From: Brevibacterium sp.
Lineage (GTDB): Bacteria > Actinomycetota > Actinomycetes > Actinomycetales > Brevibacteriaceae
DNA length: 32,125 nt
NCBI RefSeq assembly: GCF_022712115.1
Contig: NZ_JALAHB010000062.1
Location: 1-32,125 of the forward strand
Reading direction: 5' to 3'
A program made the position numbers and the translations under genes. The notes under the pieces are model-generated. The model was not told where the DNA came from and searched no databases. It saw only the letters and a program-made list of their open reading frames with translations. Positions 13,653 to 21,036 of this stretch are shown here, piece after piece. The stretch's first letter is position 1. Each line of letters starts with the position of its first letter.

Positions 13653-15527
13653 ACCTCGTGCTCCTCCACCCCTCGCCCCTCCGCACGTCCGGACACGGAG
13701 CCGTCTCCGGATCCGGCGCCCGGGTGCATCGCCGCCCTCGACCTCGGCACCAGCCACGTGAAGGCCGCGCTCGTCGACGCCTCGGGCCGAACCCTCGCCG
13801 AGGCCGCCGCACCGCTGCCCACCGAGCGCGGACCGCACGGGCGGATGCATCAGCATGTGTTGGACCGGCAGACCGCCGTCCGTGCGGTGCTGGGGGAGCT
13901 TCTGGGCCTGCTCTCGGGGGAGGGCCCTTCTGCCGCAGAGGGACCGTCGGCCGAGGAGGATGCGCTCGCTTCGCTCGGTGCTTCCGCCCAGCCCGGAGAT
14001 CCCGGTCAGCCCGAGGGTTCCGTCCCGCCGGGAGAGCCCGCTCCGTCGGCCGCGCCCATCCCGCCGCTCCTCGCCCTCGCGGTGACCGGTCAGATGCAGG
14101 ACCTCGTGCTGCTCGGTGCCGCCGGCGAACCCACACACCCGGTTGTCCTCTACTCGGACACGGAGGCGGAACCGGAACTCGCGGAGCTCCTCGCGGCGCG
14201 CCCGGACTGGGCGGCCCGCCTCCTGCTGGCTCCCGGCCCCGATGCGCTCCCGCCCAAGCTGCTGCGTCTTGCCCGCACGGAGCCCGAGGCGATGCAGCGC
14301 TCCCGGCGGGTCCTCTTCTCCGCCGCCGGCTGGCTGGGCTTCGCGCTCACGGGCAGGAGCGTCTGCGACAGGCTGACGGCCAGCACCACCTCGGCCTACT
14401 TCACGCGGACCGATGACTGGTTCCCGTTCGGTCCCGTGTTCGAGCCGCTGGCCTTCCCGGAGCTGACGGACCCGGGAACGATCGGCGAGGTGACGCCCGA
14501 GGCCGCAGCGCAGTTCGGACTGCCTGCGGGGCTGCCGGTGGTCATGGCACTCGGCGACGCGGGCGCGGCGACGGACGGCATGGTCGGCAGCATGCCGGGA
14601 AGCCTCTACCTGCACCTGGGCACGACGGGCTGGGCCGCGCACGTGCATCCACGGCCGGCCTCGGCGCTGCCGCTGCCGTCTGAGACCGGTGAGCCCGGCA
14701 CACACCACCGCCTCACCCATCCGGCCGGGCACCTCGCGCTCGCACGTATGCCCGAGGCCGGGGAGGCCCTGGAGCGGGTGCGTCGCAGGGAGCTCGGTCT
14801 CGAAGACCCGCACTCCGAGGCCGCACATGCTGCCGCGGAGGCCGCTCTCCTCCGTGCGCTCGCCGCGGAAGCGGGAACGGGCGGAGGTACGGCCACGGAG
14901 CGGGGAGCGGCGCGGAATGATGCGGTAGGGAGCGGCGCGGCAGAGAGCGGCGCGGTGGTGCGCGGTGCGGCGGCGCGCGGTGCGGCGGCGCGCGGTGCGG
15001 CGACGGGTGGCGCTGCGGAGAGTGGCGCGGAGAGCAGTGCGGCGAGCGGCGCGGCAGAGAGTGATGCGGAGACGGGTGGCGCTGCGACGGGTGGCGCTGC
15101 GGAGAGCAGTGCAGAGAGCGGCGCGGCGATGGGTGGCAGCAGTGCTGCCGGCAAGGCAAGGGGCCCTGGTGGTTCAGGCGCAGCGGGCAGCGCAGGGGTG
15201 AGCGCAGAGAACGGCGAAGTGCCGGACGCCAGCGGTGTGGAGGCGGCGGGGGAAGGCACCACGGACGCCGATCGTGCTTACCTCGCCGCAGTGCGTGCTC
15301 TTGCCGGAGAGGTGCGCGAGCTTCTCGTCCGCCTCGATGCCGCGCCGGAGGTGCTGCCGGCCACCGGGGGAGTGGTGCGTTCGGCGGCCGTGCGGACGGT
15401 CCTCGAGGCTGAGCTCGGGGTTCCGGTCGTCCTCCTGCCGGCTGCCGAGGCCGGACTGCGCTCCTGCGCCCGCGTGGGTTTCGAGGCCTTGGGCCGCGAA
15501 CACACGATCACGCCGCTCGTACACTGA
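13650..15527 (+). CDS. FGGY-family carbohydrate kinase with two low-complexity insertions
   Basis: A 625-residue kinase, about 100-150 longer than usual for the family (near 500). FGGY kinases phosphorylate sugars or polyols with ATP; xylulokinase-like proteins are the nearest type, but the substrate cannot be named. Visible motifs are the phosphate loop DLGTSHVK (31-38), AVTGQMQ (144-150), the likely catalytic base Asp303 in ALGDAGAATDG, the ATP-binding LGTTGWA (323-329), and the C-terminal ATGGVVRS. Two insertions interrupt the fold: residues about 90-137 (Pro/Gly/Ser-rich) and about 410-517 (Ala/Gly/Ser-rich repeats of five residues). All the motifs survive, so the protein may be active. 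Its start is a GTG with no Shine-Dalgarno sequence. No transporter or sugar genes are adjacent. Confidence 0.85.
   Translation: MTSCSSTPRPSARPDTEPSPDPAPGCIAALDLGTSHVKAALVDASGRTLAEAAAPLPTERGPHGRMHQHVLDRQTAVRAVLGELLGLLSGEGPSAAEGPSAEEDALASLGASAQPGDPGQPEGSVPPGEPAPSAAPIPPLLALAVTGQMQDLVLLGAAGEPTHPVVLYSDTEAEPELAELLAARPDWAARLLLAPGPDALPPKLLRLARTEPEAMQRSRRVLFSAAGWLGFALTGRSVCDRLTASTTSAYFTRTDDWFPFGPVFEPLAFPELTDPGTIGEVTPEAAAQFGLPAGLPVVMALGDAGAATDGMVGSMPGSLYLHLGTTGWAAHVHPRPASALPLPSETGEPGTHHRLTHPAGHLALARMPEAGEALERVRRRELGLEDPHSEAAHAAAEAALLRALAAEAGTGGGTATERGAARNDAVGSGAAESGAVVRGAAARGAAARGAATGGAAESGAESSAASGAAESDAETGGAATGGAAESSAESGAAMGGSSAAGKARGPGGSGAAGSAGVSAENGEVPDASGVEAAGEGTTDADRAYLAAVRALAGEVRELLVRLDAAPEVLPATGGVVRSAAVRTVLEAELGVPVVLLPAAEAGLRSCARVGFEALGREHTITPLVH
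14911..15170 (+). repeat. Imperfect 15/12-bp tandem repeats inside the kinase gene
   Basis: The stretch is built from units such as GCGGCGCGCGGTGCG, GCGACGGGTGGCGCT and GCGGAGAGTGGCGCG, mostly 15 and sometimes 12 bases long, which keep the reading frame and encode GAA[ARTE] and ESGA-like peptides. Unit lengths divisible by three allow gain or loss of copies without a frameshift. Confidence 0.8.
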
Positions 15528-15530
15528 GCC

Positions 15531-15562
15531 GAGTCACCGAGTCACCGAGTCACCGAGTCACC
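15531..15562. repeat. Four perfect 8-bp tandem repeats GAGTCACC
   Basis: Four uninterrupted copies of GAGTCACC start three bases after the kinase stop codon. The array is short and non-coding. Confidence 0.9.
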
Positions 15563-15627
15563 AAGCCGCCCAGCCACCGAGGCCGCGGGCAATGGCCCCG
15601 CGTGTCCCCTCATGAGCATCCGCGGGG

Positions 15628-15704
15628 ATGACACCCGCTTCTCGCCCAGACACCCGCGAATTCGCGTGAAGAAGTGGGTATCCGAGACGAGAAGCGGGTG
15701 TCAT
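15628..15704. repeat. Inverted repeat with 17-bp arms, REP-like
   Basis: ATGACACCCGCTTCTCG (15628-15644) is perfectly complementary to the sequence at 15688-15704. The 43-base loop holds a self-complementary CGCGAATTCGCG (15655-15666) and another ACACCCGC, and GCGAAGCGGGTG follows at 15711-15722. The repeated CACCCGC(TTC)-type word in both orientations resembles dispersed intergenic repeat elements. Confidence 0.65.
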
Positions 15705-15889
15705 GCTGACGCGAAGCGGGTGCCCAGGACGGGTATGGGGCGCGCGGCAGAAGAGGCGGGTGCGCAGGATGTTGCGCGGCATGCACGTGGAGCGCGGCGA
15801 CAGACCTCCGAGGCCGCGGCGGCATGCGGAGAGGCGCGCACCTTCGTTGCTGACGCGGCCCGCACGGATCGCAGCGCTTCACACAAAGC

Positions 15890-15935
15890 GAAGGGGCTCT
15901 CCCACCCACATATATGTGGGTGGGAGAGCCCCTTC
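15890..15935. terminator. 46-base perfect palindrome, probable bidirectional terminator
   Basis: Positions 15890-15912 are exactly complementary to 15913-15935, giving 23 paired bases and no fixed loop; the centre reads CCCACATATATGTGGG. It lies between the convergent kinase and etfA genes. The core resembles the CCCACATATGAGTGGG core of the hairpin at 3039-3076. Confidence 0.75.
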
Positions 15936-16062
15936 ACGGTGCTTGCGCTGATGCGGCGTTCACGCGACGCCTGGGCGCTCACGTCTTGCGCCAAAAGCGC
16001 CGCTGCGAACCTAGGCATTCACGCTGACGCGCCACGGCACCGAAGCGCCGCCGCGCTCACGC

Positions 16063-17013
16063 TCACTTGCGTGCGTTGACCGCCTCGGTGGCCTGGGGGA
16101 GGACCGAGAAGAGGTCGCCCACGACGCCGTAGTCGGCGAGCTCGAAGATGGGAGCCTCGTCGTCCTTGTTGATGGCGACGATGTTCTTCGAGGTCTGCAT
16201 GCCGGCGCGGTGCTGGATGGCACCGGAGATGCCGGCGGCCACGTACAGCTGCGGGGAGACGGCCTTGCCGGTCTGGCCCACCTGGTGCGAGTGCGGGTAC
16301 CAGCCTGCATCCACAGCTGCACGGGAGGCGCCCACGGCTGCGCCCAGGGCGTCCGCCAGGGCCTCGACGGGGGAGAAGTCCCCGCCGGTGCCGCGTCCGC
16401 CGGAGACCACGATCGCGGCCTCGGTGAGGTTGGGCCGGCCGGAGGCGGGCTTCTCCTCGACGCGGACCACGCGGGCGGTCTTGGAGGCGTCGGAGGGCGC
16501 GAAGGAGACGGACTCCACGGCCGCGGCGCCGGAGGCCGGCTCGGCGGAGACGGAGTTGGGCTTCACGGCGATGAACGGCGTGCCGGCGGTGACCTTGGCC
16601 GTCGAGTTGTAGGCGGCGGCGAACACGGACTTCGAGGCGGTGGCGTCGGCGGCCACGTCCACGGCGTCCGTGATGAGGCCGGAGCCGGTCTTGATCGCGG
16701 CACGGGCGGCGATCTCGCGGCCGTCGGCGGAGGCCGGGACGAGCACGGCGGCCGGCTGGCGCTCCGTGACGAGGTGTGCGAGCAGCTCGGCGGCCGGGGC
16801 CACGAGGTACTCGGAGTAGGCCGCGTCCGAGGCCACGAGGACCTTCGCGGCACCGTACTCACCCAGCGTGGGGGCGGCGGCCTCGCCGGCGGCGGCATCG
16901 CCCACGAACACGGCGACGGGCTCGCCGATCCGCGCGGCGGCGGTCAGCAGCTCGAAGGTGGACTTGCGGACGCTGCCGTCCGCGTGATCGACGAGAACGA
17001 GAACTTCAGACAT
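16063..17013 (-). CDS. etfA: Electron transfer flavoprotein subunit alpha
   Basis: A 316-residue protein of the normal EtfA length, binding FAD and taking electrons from acyl-CoA dehydrogenases. The N-terminal alpha/beta domain covers about 1-185. The C-terminal FAD domain shows every expected segment: VSGGRGTGG (203-211), QVGQTGK (244-250), [12 protein letters not shown] (261-272) and [20 protein letters not shown] (281-300). It follows etfB with a 57-base gap, in the usual beta-alpha order. AAGGAAT lies about 11 bases before ATG 17013. The quinone oxidoreductase that normally receives the electrons is not in the window. Confidence 0.97.
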   Translation of the reverse strand: MSEVLVLVDHADGSVRKSTFELLTAAARIGEPVAVFVGDAAAGEAAAPTLGEYGAAKVLVASDAAYSEYLVAPAAELLAHLVTERQPAAVLVPASADGREIAARAAIKTGSGLITDAVDVAADATASKSVFAAAYNSTAKVTAGTPFIAVKPNSVSAEPASGAAAVESVSFAPSDASKTARVVRVEEKPASGRPNLTEAAIVVSGGRGTGGDFSPVEALADALGAAVGASRAAVDAGWYPHSHQVGQTGKAVSPQLYVAAGISGAIQHRAGMQTSKNIVAINKDDEAPIFELADYGVVGDLFSVLPQATEAVNARK

Positions 17014-17070
17014 AGGGTTCTATTCCTTACGCGAGGAGGGGCTGGGGGTGACGGGCGCTCTGGGCGCAGC

Positions 17071-17862
17071 TCAGACGAGCTTCTTGTTCGCGAGCCACTC
17101 GACGAGCTTGGTGCCGCCGTCGCCCTCGTCCGTGACGATCTCGCCCGCGCTGCGCGGAGGAGCCGCGGAGAGCTCGACGAGCTGGACCAGCGCGCCGGCG
17201 CCGCCCACCTCGGCCGCATCCAGACCCAGGTCGGCCAGGTCGTACTGGGCGACGGGCTTCTTCTTCGCCTTCATGATGCCCTTGAAGGAGGGGTAGCGCG
17301 GCTCGTTGATCTGGTCCGTGACGGAGACCAGGGCGGGCAGCGCGACCTCGACGTGCTGGGAGGCGACGTCGCCGTCACGGCGGATCGTCGCGGTGGTGTC
17401 GGTCACCTCGAGTGCGGAGCCCTGCGTGGCGGCGGGGCGGCCCAGCAGCTCCGCGACCATGACGGGGACGACGGACATCTGTCCGTCCGTGGAGGCGAGG
17501 CCCGTGATGATGAGATCCACCGGGCCCTCGTCGGCCTCCACCTTGCGCACGGCGGCGGCGAGGATCTTGGCGGTGCCCACGGCATCGGCGCCGGAGATGG
17601 CGTCGTCGAGCACGTGCACGCCCTTGTCCGCACCCATCTGCAGGGACTTGCGAACGGCGTCCTTGGCCTCCGCGGGACCGACGGTGAGGGCGATGGTCTC
17701 CGAGCCCTTGTCCTTGTCGGTGAGGTTGAGAGCCTCTTCGATCGCGTACTCGTCGAGCTCCGACAGCAGGCCGTCGGTCTCACGGTCGACGGTGTTGTCG
17801 GACTCGAAGGAGCGATCGCCGGCGGCATCCGGCACGTACTTGACAAAAGTGACAATCCGCAT
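17071..17862 (-). CDS. etfB: Electron transfer flavoprotein subunit beta
   Basis: A 263-residue protein with the EtfB layout: it begins MRIVTFVKYVPD, has SELDEYAIEEALNL (34-47) and the family signature around VDLIITGLASTDGQMSVVPVMVAELLG (the AMP-binding and domain-contact region, about 136-162). EtfB holds AMP and pairs with EtfA to carry electrons from the acyl-CoA dehydrogenase, one of which is encoded in this window. It lies 86 bases after the class III CoA-transferase stop and just before etfA. The ribosome site is weak (GGAAGGAT about 13 bases before ATG 17862). The gap upstream contains the 8-base palindrome TAACGTTA (17941-17948), which might mark a promoter of its own. Confidence 0.97.
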   Translation of the reverse strand: MRIVTFVKYVPDAAGDRSFESDNTVDRETDGLLSELDEYAIEEALNLTDKDKGSETIALTVGPAEAKDAVRKSLQMGADKGVHVLDDAISGADAVGTAKILAAAVRKVEADEGPVDLIITGLASTDGQMSVVPVMVAELLGRPAATQGSALEVTDTTATIRRDGDVASQHVEVALPALVSVTDQINEPRYPSFKGIMKAKKKPVAQYDLADLGLDAAEVGGAGALVQLVELSAAPPRSAGEIVTDEGDGGTKLVEWLANKKLV

Positions 17863-17948
17863 GTGGGTGATTCATCCTTCCTGGGGAACCGCTGGCCCGG
17901 GGACGCGGCGACGTACGCACCGCTGCAGGGTCGGGTTCTCTAACGTTA

Positions 17949-19373
17949 TCAACTGTGAATGATACCTGCGTCACAGAGTCTGCCCAGCTCGGCATGGCTC
18001 AGACCCAGACGGGCGCTCAGCACCTGCTGCGTGGCGCCTCCGAACACGGTCGGGCTCTCGTCGCCCAGGTACTCGCCGTCGAAGCGGATGGGGTTCGCCC
18101 CCACCAGCATCGTGCCCAGTTCCGGGGACTCGAGGGTGCGCAGCACCCTGCCGCCGAGGCCGGCCGGGGTACCGTTCTGCGGTGCCGCCGCGCCGGTGCC
18201 GGAGTCCGCCGGGCCCGAGGCCGGAGCGGTGTTCGCGGCCGCCGTGCCGCCCTGGCCCATACCGCCGTCCGTGCCCACACCGTGTGCGGCCGCGACGCTC
18301 GCGGCGACCTCGGCGGTGGTGCGGTAGGGGGCCCACAGCACGGCGGTGCCGTCGAAGGCCTCGGTCACCTGCGCGAGCGTGCGCGCGGCGAACCACGGCT
18401 TGAGCAGGGACTCGAGGGTCTCCCGCAGTCCGTAGCGCTCGGACTCGTCCGCGAGGTCCACGCCCAGTGCGCTCTGCAGGGCCTCGACGACCGCGGTCAT
18501 CCCGGTGGCCTCCACGAGGCCGGCCCACTGGCGGCGGGTGATGGCGGTGACCATGACGGAGCGGCCGTCCGCCGTGGCGAAGTCCGTGCCGAAGCTGCCG
18601 AAGATGTGGTTGCCGTGCTTGGCGCGCTGGCTGCTCAGCGCCTCCGTGTACCAGCCCAGGTTCGCGACGGCGGCGAAGGCGATGTCCGCCAGCGAGATCT
18701 CCGAGTACGCGCCCCTGCCGGTGGCCTGGCGCTGGAGCAGACCGGTGACGACCGCGGTGGTCGCGGCCTGACCGCAGAGCAGGTCCCAGGCGGGCAGGGC
18801 GTGGTTGACCGGCGCTGAGGAGCCCACGGGGCCCGTGATGCCGGGGATGCCGGTCTCCGCGTTGACGGTGTAGTCCACGCCGGGGCCGCCGCTGGGCGAG
18901 CCCTGGACCTTCACGTGGATGAGGTCCGCGCGCCTGGCGCGCAGGGCCTCGTCGCCCAGGAAGGGGCGGCCCACGTTGTTGGACACGAAGATGCCGTTCT
19001 TCGAGGGGTCGTCGCCGCCGGCCGTGATGAGCGCCTGCGCGAGCTCCTGGCCCTCCGGGCTGCGGAGATCCAGCGCGACGGACTGCTTGCCGCGGTTGAG
19101 GGTGCCCCAGTAGATGGAGCGGCCCTCGGCATTGAGCGGCCAGCGATCGATGTCCGGCCCGCCCTTGAGGGGGTCGATCTTGATGATCTCCGCGCCCAGC
19201 TGGGCCAGGCCCAGGCAGGAGGAGGGGCCGGCGACGAAGGAGTCCTGCTCGACGACGGTGATGCCCGCGAGCGGGCGCGCCGGGGCCTGGGCCGTGCCCG
19301 AGGCCGTGGCGGCTTCCGCTGCTGTGCCCGTGCCGGCCTCGGGCGCGGGGGTGGTGCCGGAGGTCTCCGCCAT
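17949..19373 (-). CDS. Class III (CaiB/BaiF) CoA-transferase resembling mesaconyl-CoA C1-C4 CoA-transferase
   Basis: A 474-residue family III CoA-transferase. Asp167 (GPGVDYTVN) is in the position of the aspartate that carries the acyl anhydride in this family. Segments such as VVEQDSFVAGP (40-50), PDIDRWPLNAEGRSIYWGTLNRGKQS (73-98), NHALPAWDLLCGQ (190-202) and GNHIFGSFGTDFATADG (254-270) resemble, from memory, the Chloroflexus 2-methylfumaryl-CoA isomerase (Mct) more than formyl- or carnitine-CoA transferases. The exact substrate here is unknown. Residues 1-32 and about 365-408 are Ala/Gly/Thr-rich low-complexity sequence; the latter sits within the domain. The ATG at 19373 overlaps the thiolase stop (ATGA), so the two are translationally coupled. 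Confidence 0.8.
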   Translation of the reverse strand: MAETSGTTPAPEAGTGTAAEAATASGTAQAPARPLAGITVVEQDSFVAGPSSCLGLAQLGAEIIKIDPLKGGPDIDRWPLNAEGRSIYWGTLNRGKQSVALDLRSPEGQELAQALITAGGDDPSKNGIFVSNNVGRPFLGDEALRARRADLIHVKVQGSPSGGPGVDYTVNAETGIPGITGPVGSSAPVNHALPAWDLLCGQAATTAVVTGLLQRQATGRGAYSEISLADIAFAAVANLGWYTEALSSQRAKHGNHIFGSFGTDFATADGRSVMVTAITRRQWAGLVEATGMTAVVEALQSALGVDLADESERYGLRETLESLLKPWFAARTLAQVTEAFDGTAVLWAPYRTTAEVAASVAAAHGVGTDGGMGQGGTAAANTAPASGPADSGTGAAAPQNGTPAGLGGRVLRTLESPELGTMLVGANPIRFDGEYLGDESPTVFGGATQQVLSARLGLSHAELGRLCDAGIIHS

Positions 19374-20614
19374 CAGGCGTCCACCCGCTCGAAGACCGCG
19401 GCGAGGCCCTGGCCGCCGCCGATGCACATGGTCTCGAGGCCGTAGCGGGCCCCGCGGCGCTCCATCTCACGGGAGAGGGTGGTGAGGATGCGCACGCCGG
19501 TGGCGCCCACGGGGTGGCCCAGGGAGATGCCGGAGCCGTTGACGTTGGTGCGGGCGAAGTCGTCCTTGCCGAATCCCCACTCGCGGGTGCAGGCCAGAGC
19601 CTGGGCGGCGAAGGCCTCGTTGAGCTCGATGAGGTCGATGTTCTTGAGCTCCAGGCCTGCGCGCTGCAGTGCCGCGGCGGTGGCCGGGACCGGGCCGATG
19701 CCCATGGTGCGCGGCGGGACGCCCGCCAGTCCCCAGCTCACGATGCGGACGAGGGGCTTGAGGCCCAGGGCCTCGGCCTTCGCGCGGGTGGTGACGATGG
19801 TGGCCGCGGCGCCGTCGTTCTGGCCGGAGGCGTTGCCTGCCGTGACGGTGGAGGCGGGGTCCAGTCCCAGGCGCATCGGCTTGAGCTTGGCGAGCTTCTC
19901 CACCGTGGTGCCGGGGCGGATGTGCTCGTCCGTCGTGATCTGCGTCTCCGGGGTCTTGCGGGTGGCGGCGATCGTGACGGGCACGATCTCCTCCGCGAAG
20001 GTGCCGTTCTCCGCCGCCGCGGCTGCGCGGCGGTGCGATTCCGCGGCGAGCTCGTCCTGCTCCTCGCGGGAGATCGAGTACTCCTCACGGAGGTTCTCGG
20101 CGGTCTCGATCATGCCGCCCTCCACCGGGTAGTTCCTGCCGCCGGCCGTGAGGCGGCCGCGGACCAGGCTGTCCTTGAGCTCGATGTTGCCGCCGCGGAC
20201 TCCCCAGCGGATCTCCTCGTTGAAGAACGGCGCGCGGGACATGGTCTCCGCGCCGCCGGCGATGATGAGCTCCGCGCCGCCGGTCGAGATCGCGCCCATG
20301 GCGTCGATGACGGCCTGCAGGCCGGAGCCGCAGCGGCGGTCCACCTGGCGGCCGGGGACCGTGACGGGCAGGCCTGCATCGAGCGCGACGACACGGCCGA
20401 TGGCCGGGGCCTCGACCTGCGGGTAGCACTGCCCGAAGATGACGTCGTCGATGACCTCGGGATCCAGTCCGGTGCGCTCGATCAGCGCGGAGACGACGGT
20501 GGTGCCCAGCGCCTCCGGCGCGATGTCCTTGAACTGGCCGCCGTAGGCGCCCACTGCGGTGCGCAGCGGTTCGCAGATGACGATGTCAGATGCAGATGCA
20601 GGTGCGTTCGACAC
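19373..20614 (-). CDS. Thiolase (acetyl-CoA C-acyltransferase)
   Basis: A 413-residue thiolase of normal length. The acyl-carrying cysteine is Cys95 (DRRCGSGLQ), and the C-terminal half has NEAFAAQ (332-338), His367 (SLGHPVGATG) and Cys397 (MCIGGGQG), all the catalytic residues. It cleaves 3-oxoacyl-CoA with CoA in beta-oxidation or condenses acetyl-CoA in reverse; the sequence is not close to recalled 3-oxoadipyl-CoA thiolases. The start is GTG at 20614 with GAGGAGAG about five bases upstream. It is the first gene of a minus-strand group: thiolase, class III CoA-transferase, etfB, etfA. Confidence 0.93.
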   Translation of the reverse strand: MSNAPASASDIVICEPLRTAVGAYGGQFKDIAPEALGTTVVSALIERTGLDPEVIDDVIFGQCYPQVEAPAIGRVVALDAGLPVTVPGRQVDRRCGSGLQAVIDAMGAISTGGAELIIAGGAETMSRAPFFNEEIRWGVRGGNIELKDSLVRGRLTAGGRNYPVEGGMIETAENLREEYSISREEQDELAAESHRRAAAAAENGTFAEEIVPVTIAATRKTPETQITTDEHIRPGTTVEKLAKLKPMRLGLDPASTVTAGNASGQNDGAAATIVTTRAKAEALGLKPLVRIVSWGLAGVPPRTMGIGPVPATAAALQRAGLELKNIDLIELNEAFAAQALACTREWGFGKDDFARTNVNGSGISLGHPVGATGVRILTTLSREMERRGARYGLETMCIGGGQGLAAVFERVDA

Positions 20615-21036
20615 GATCTCTCCTCGATGAGTGTGGTGTGGCTCCTACTGTCCCACGCGCATCTATACCTGTCTAGTTGATAGTGGCATCGAATTGATGC
20701 GCACAGGTGGAACAGTCGGGGGCGTGCGAACCGAAGACTGGGGCATTCGGTCGAGATTGTGGCTGCGCGTGCGGGGTCTGAGGTGTGCGGGCGGGACCCC
20801 TGGGTGCGCATGGTCCATCCGAATACGCCTGCTCGTGTCCCGGTGGCCTCGCCTGTCGCCTCGCGGCCCCCCTCCCGACGCTCGCCCCCCAGCCGCATAT
20901 TCCGATTCTGGATTGCTCGTTTTCCCCGGCCGACGTCGCGGAGATGGCTGGGTGAAGTGATCAGTCCAGCTCTGGGGCATGGGTGAGTGTGGGGGACTGG
21001 CGCAGGGATGAAGGCGTAGGCGGAGGTGGGTGGCGC
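20615..21036. other. 422-base gene-free region upstream of thiolase
   Basis: It contains the thiolase promoter region near 20660-20700. From about 20700 to 21036 no gene, repeat or convincing hairpin was seen; this part would also hold the 3' end of the VanZ-RDD transcript. Open frames crossing it have no recognisable sequence. Confidence 0.5.
20662..20700 (-). promoter_or_regulatory. Candidate promoter and operator of the thiolase operon
   Basis: On the minus strand, TATAGA (complement of 20662-20667) could be a -10 box about 50 bases before the GTG. The dyad GCATC/GATGC (20686-20690 and 20696-20700) covers the place of the -35, which itself is poor (GATGCC). A regulator may bind there. A wider GCGCATC/GATGCGC dyad (20657-20663, 20696-20702) overlaps both. 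Confidence 0.3.

Larger units (their letters stand above)
15528..16062. other. Gene-free repeat-rich region between kinase and etfA
   Basis: This 535-base stretch carries, in order, four GAGTCACC units, a set of direct and inverted CACCCGCTTC-type motifs (about 15628-15720), an unremarkable GC-rich segment, a 46-base perfect palindrome, and a stretch with many GCGC and CACGC words up to the etfA stop. Open frames cross it in several directions, but they read straight through the palindrome and are not credible genes. Confidence 0.7.

Noticed and set aside
15612..16079. A possible 155-residue gene between kinase and etfA
   Set aside because: It runs through the inverted repeat and the 46-base palindrome and ends inside etfA; the peptide across the palindrome occurs on both strands because the DNA is symmetric.
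16210..17943. A 577-codon open frame on the plus strand opposite etfA and etfB
   Set aside because: It is antisense to unmistakable EtfA and EtfB sequences and is composed of repetitive Gly/Arg/Asp residues from their reversed codons.
4280..20690. TTGATA words upstream of MaoC, etfB and thiolase as a shared regulatory site
   Set aside because: The match is only six to eight bases, not palindromic and not at a constant distance; it may be chance or a partial -35 box.
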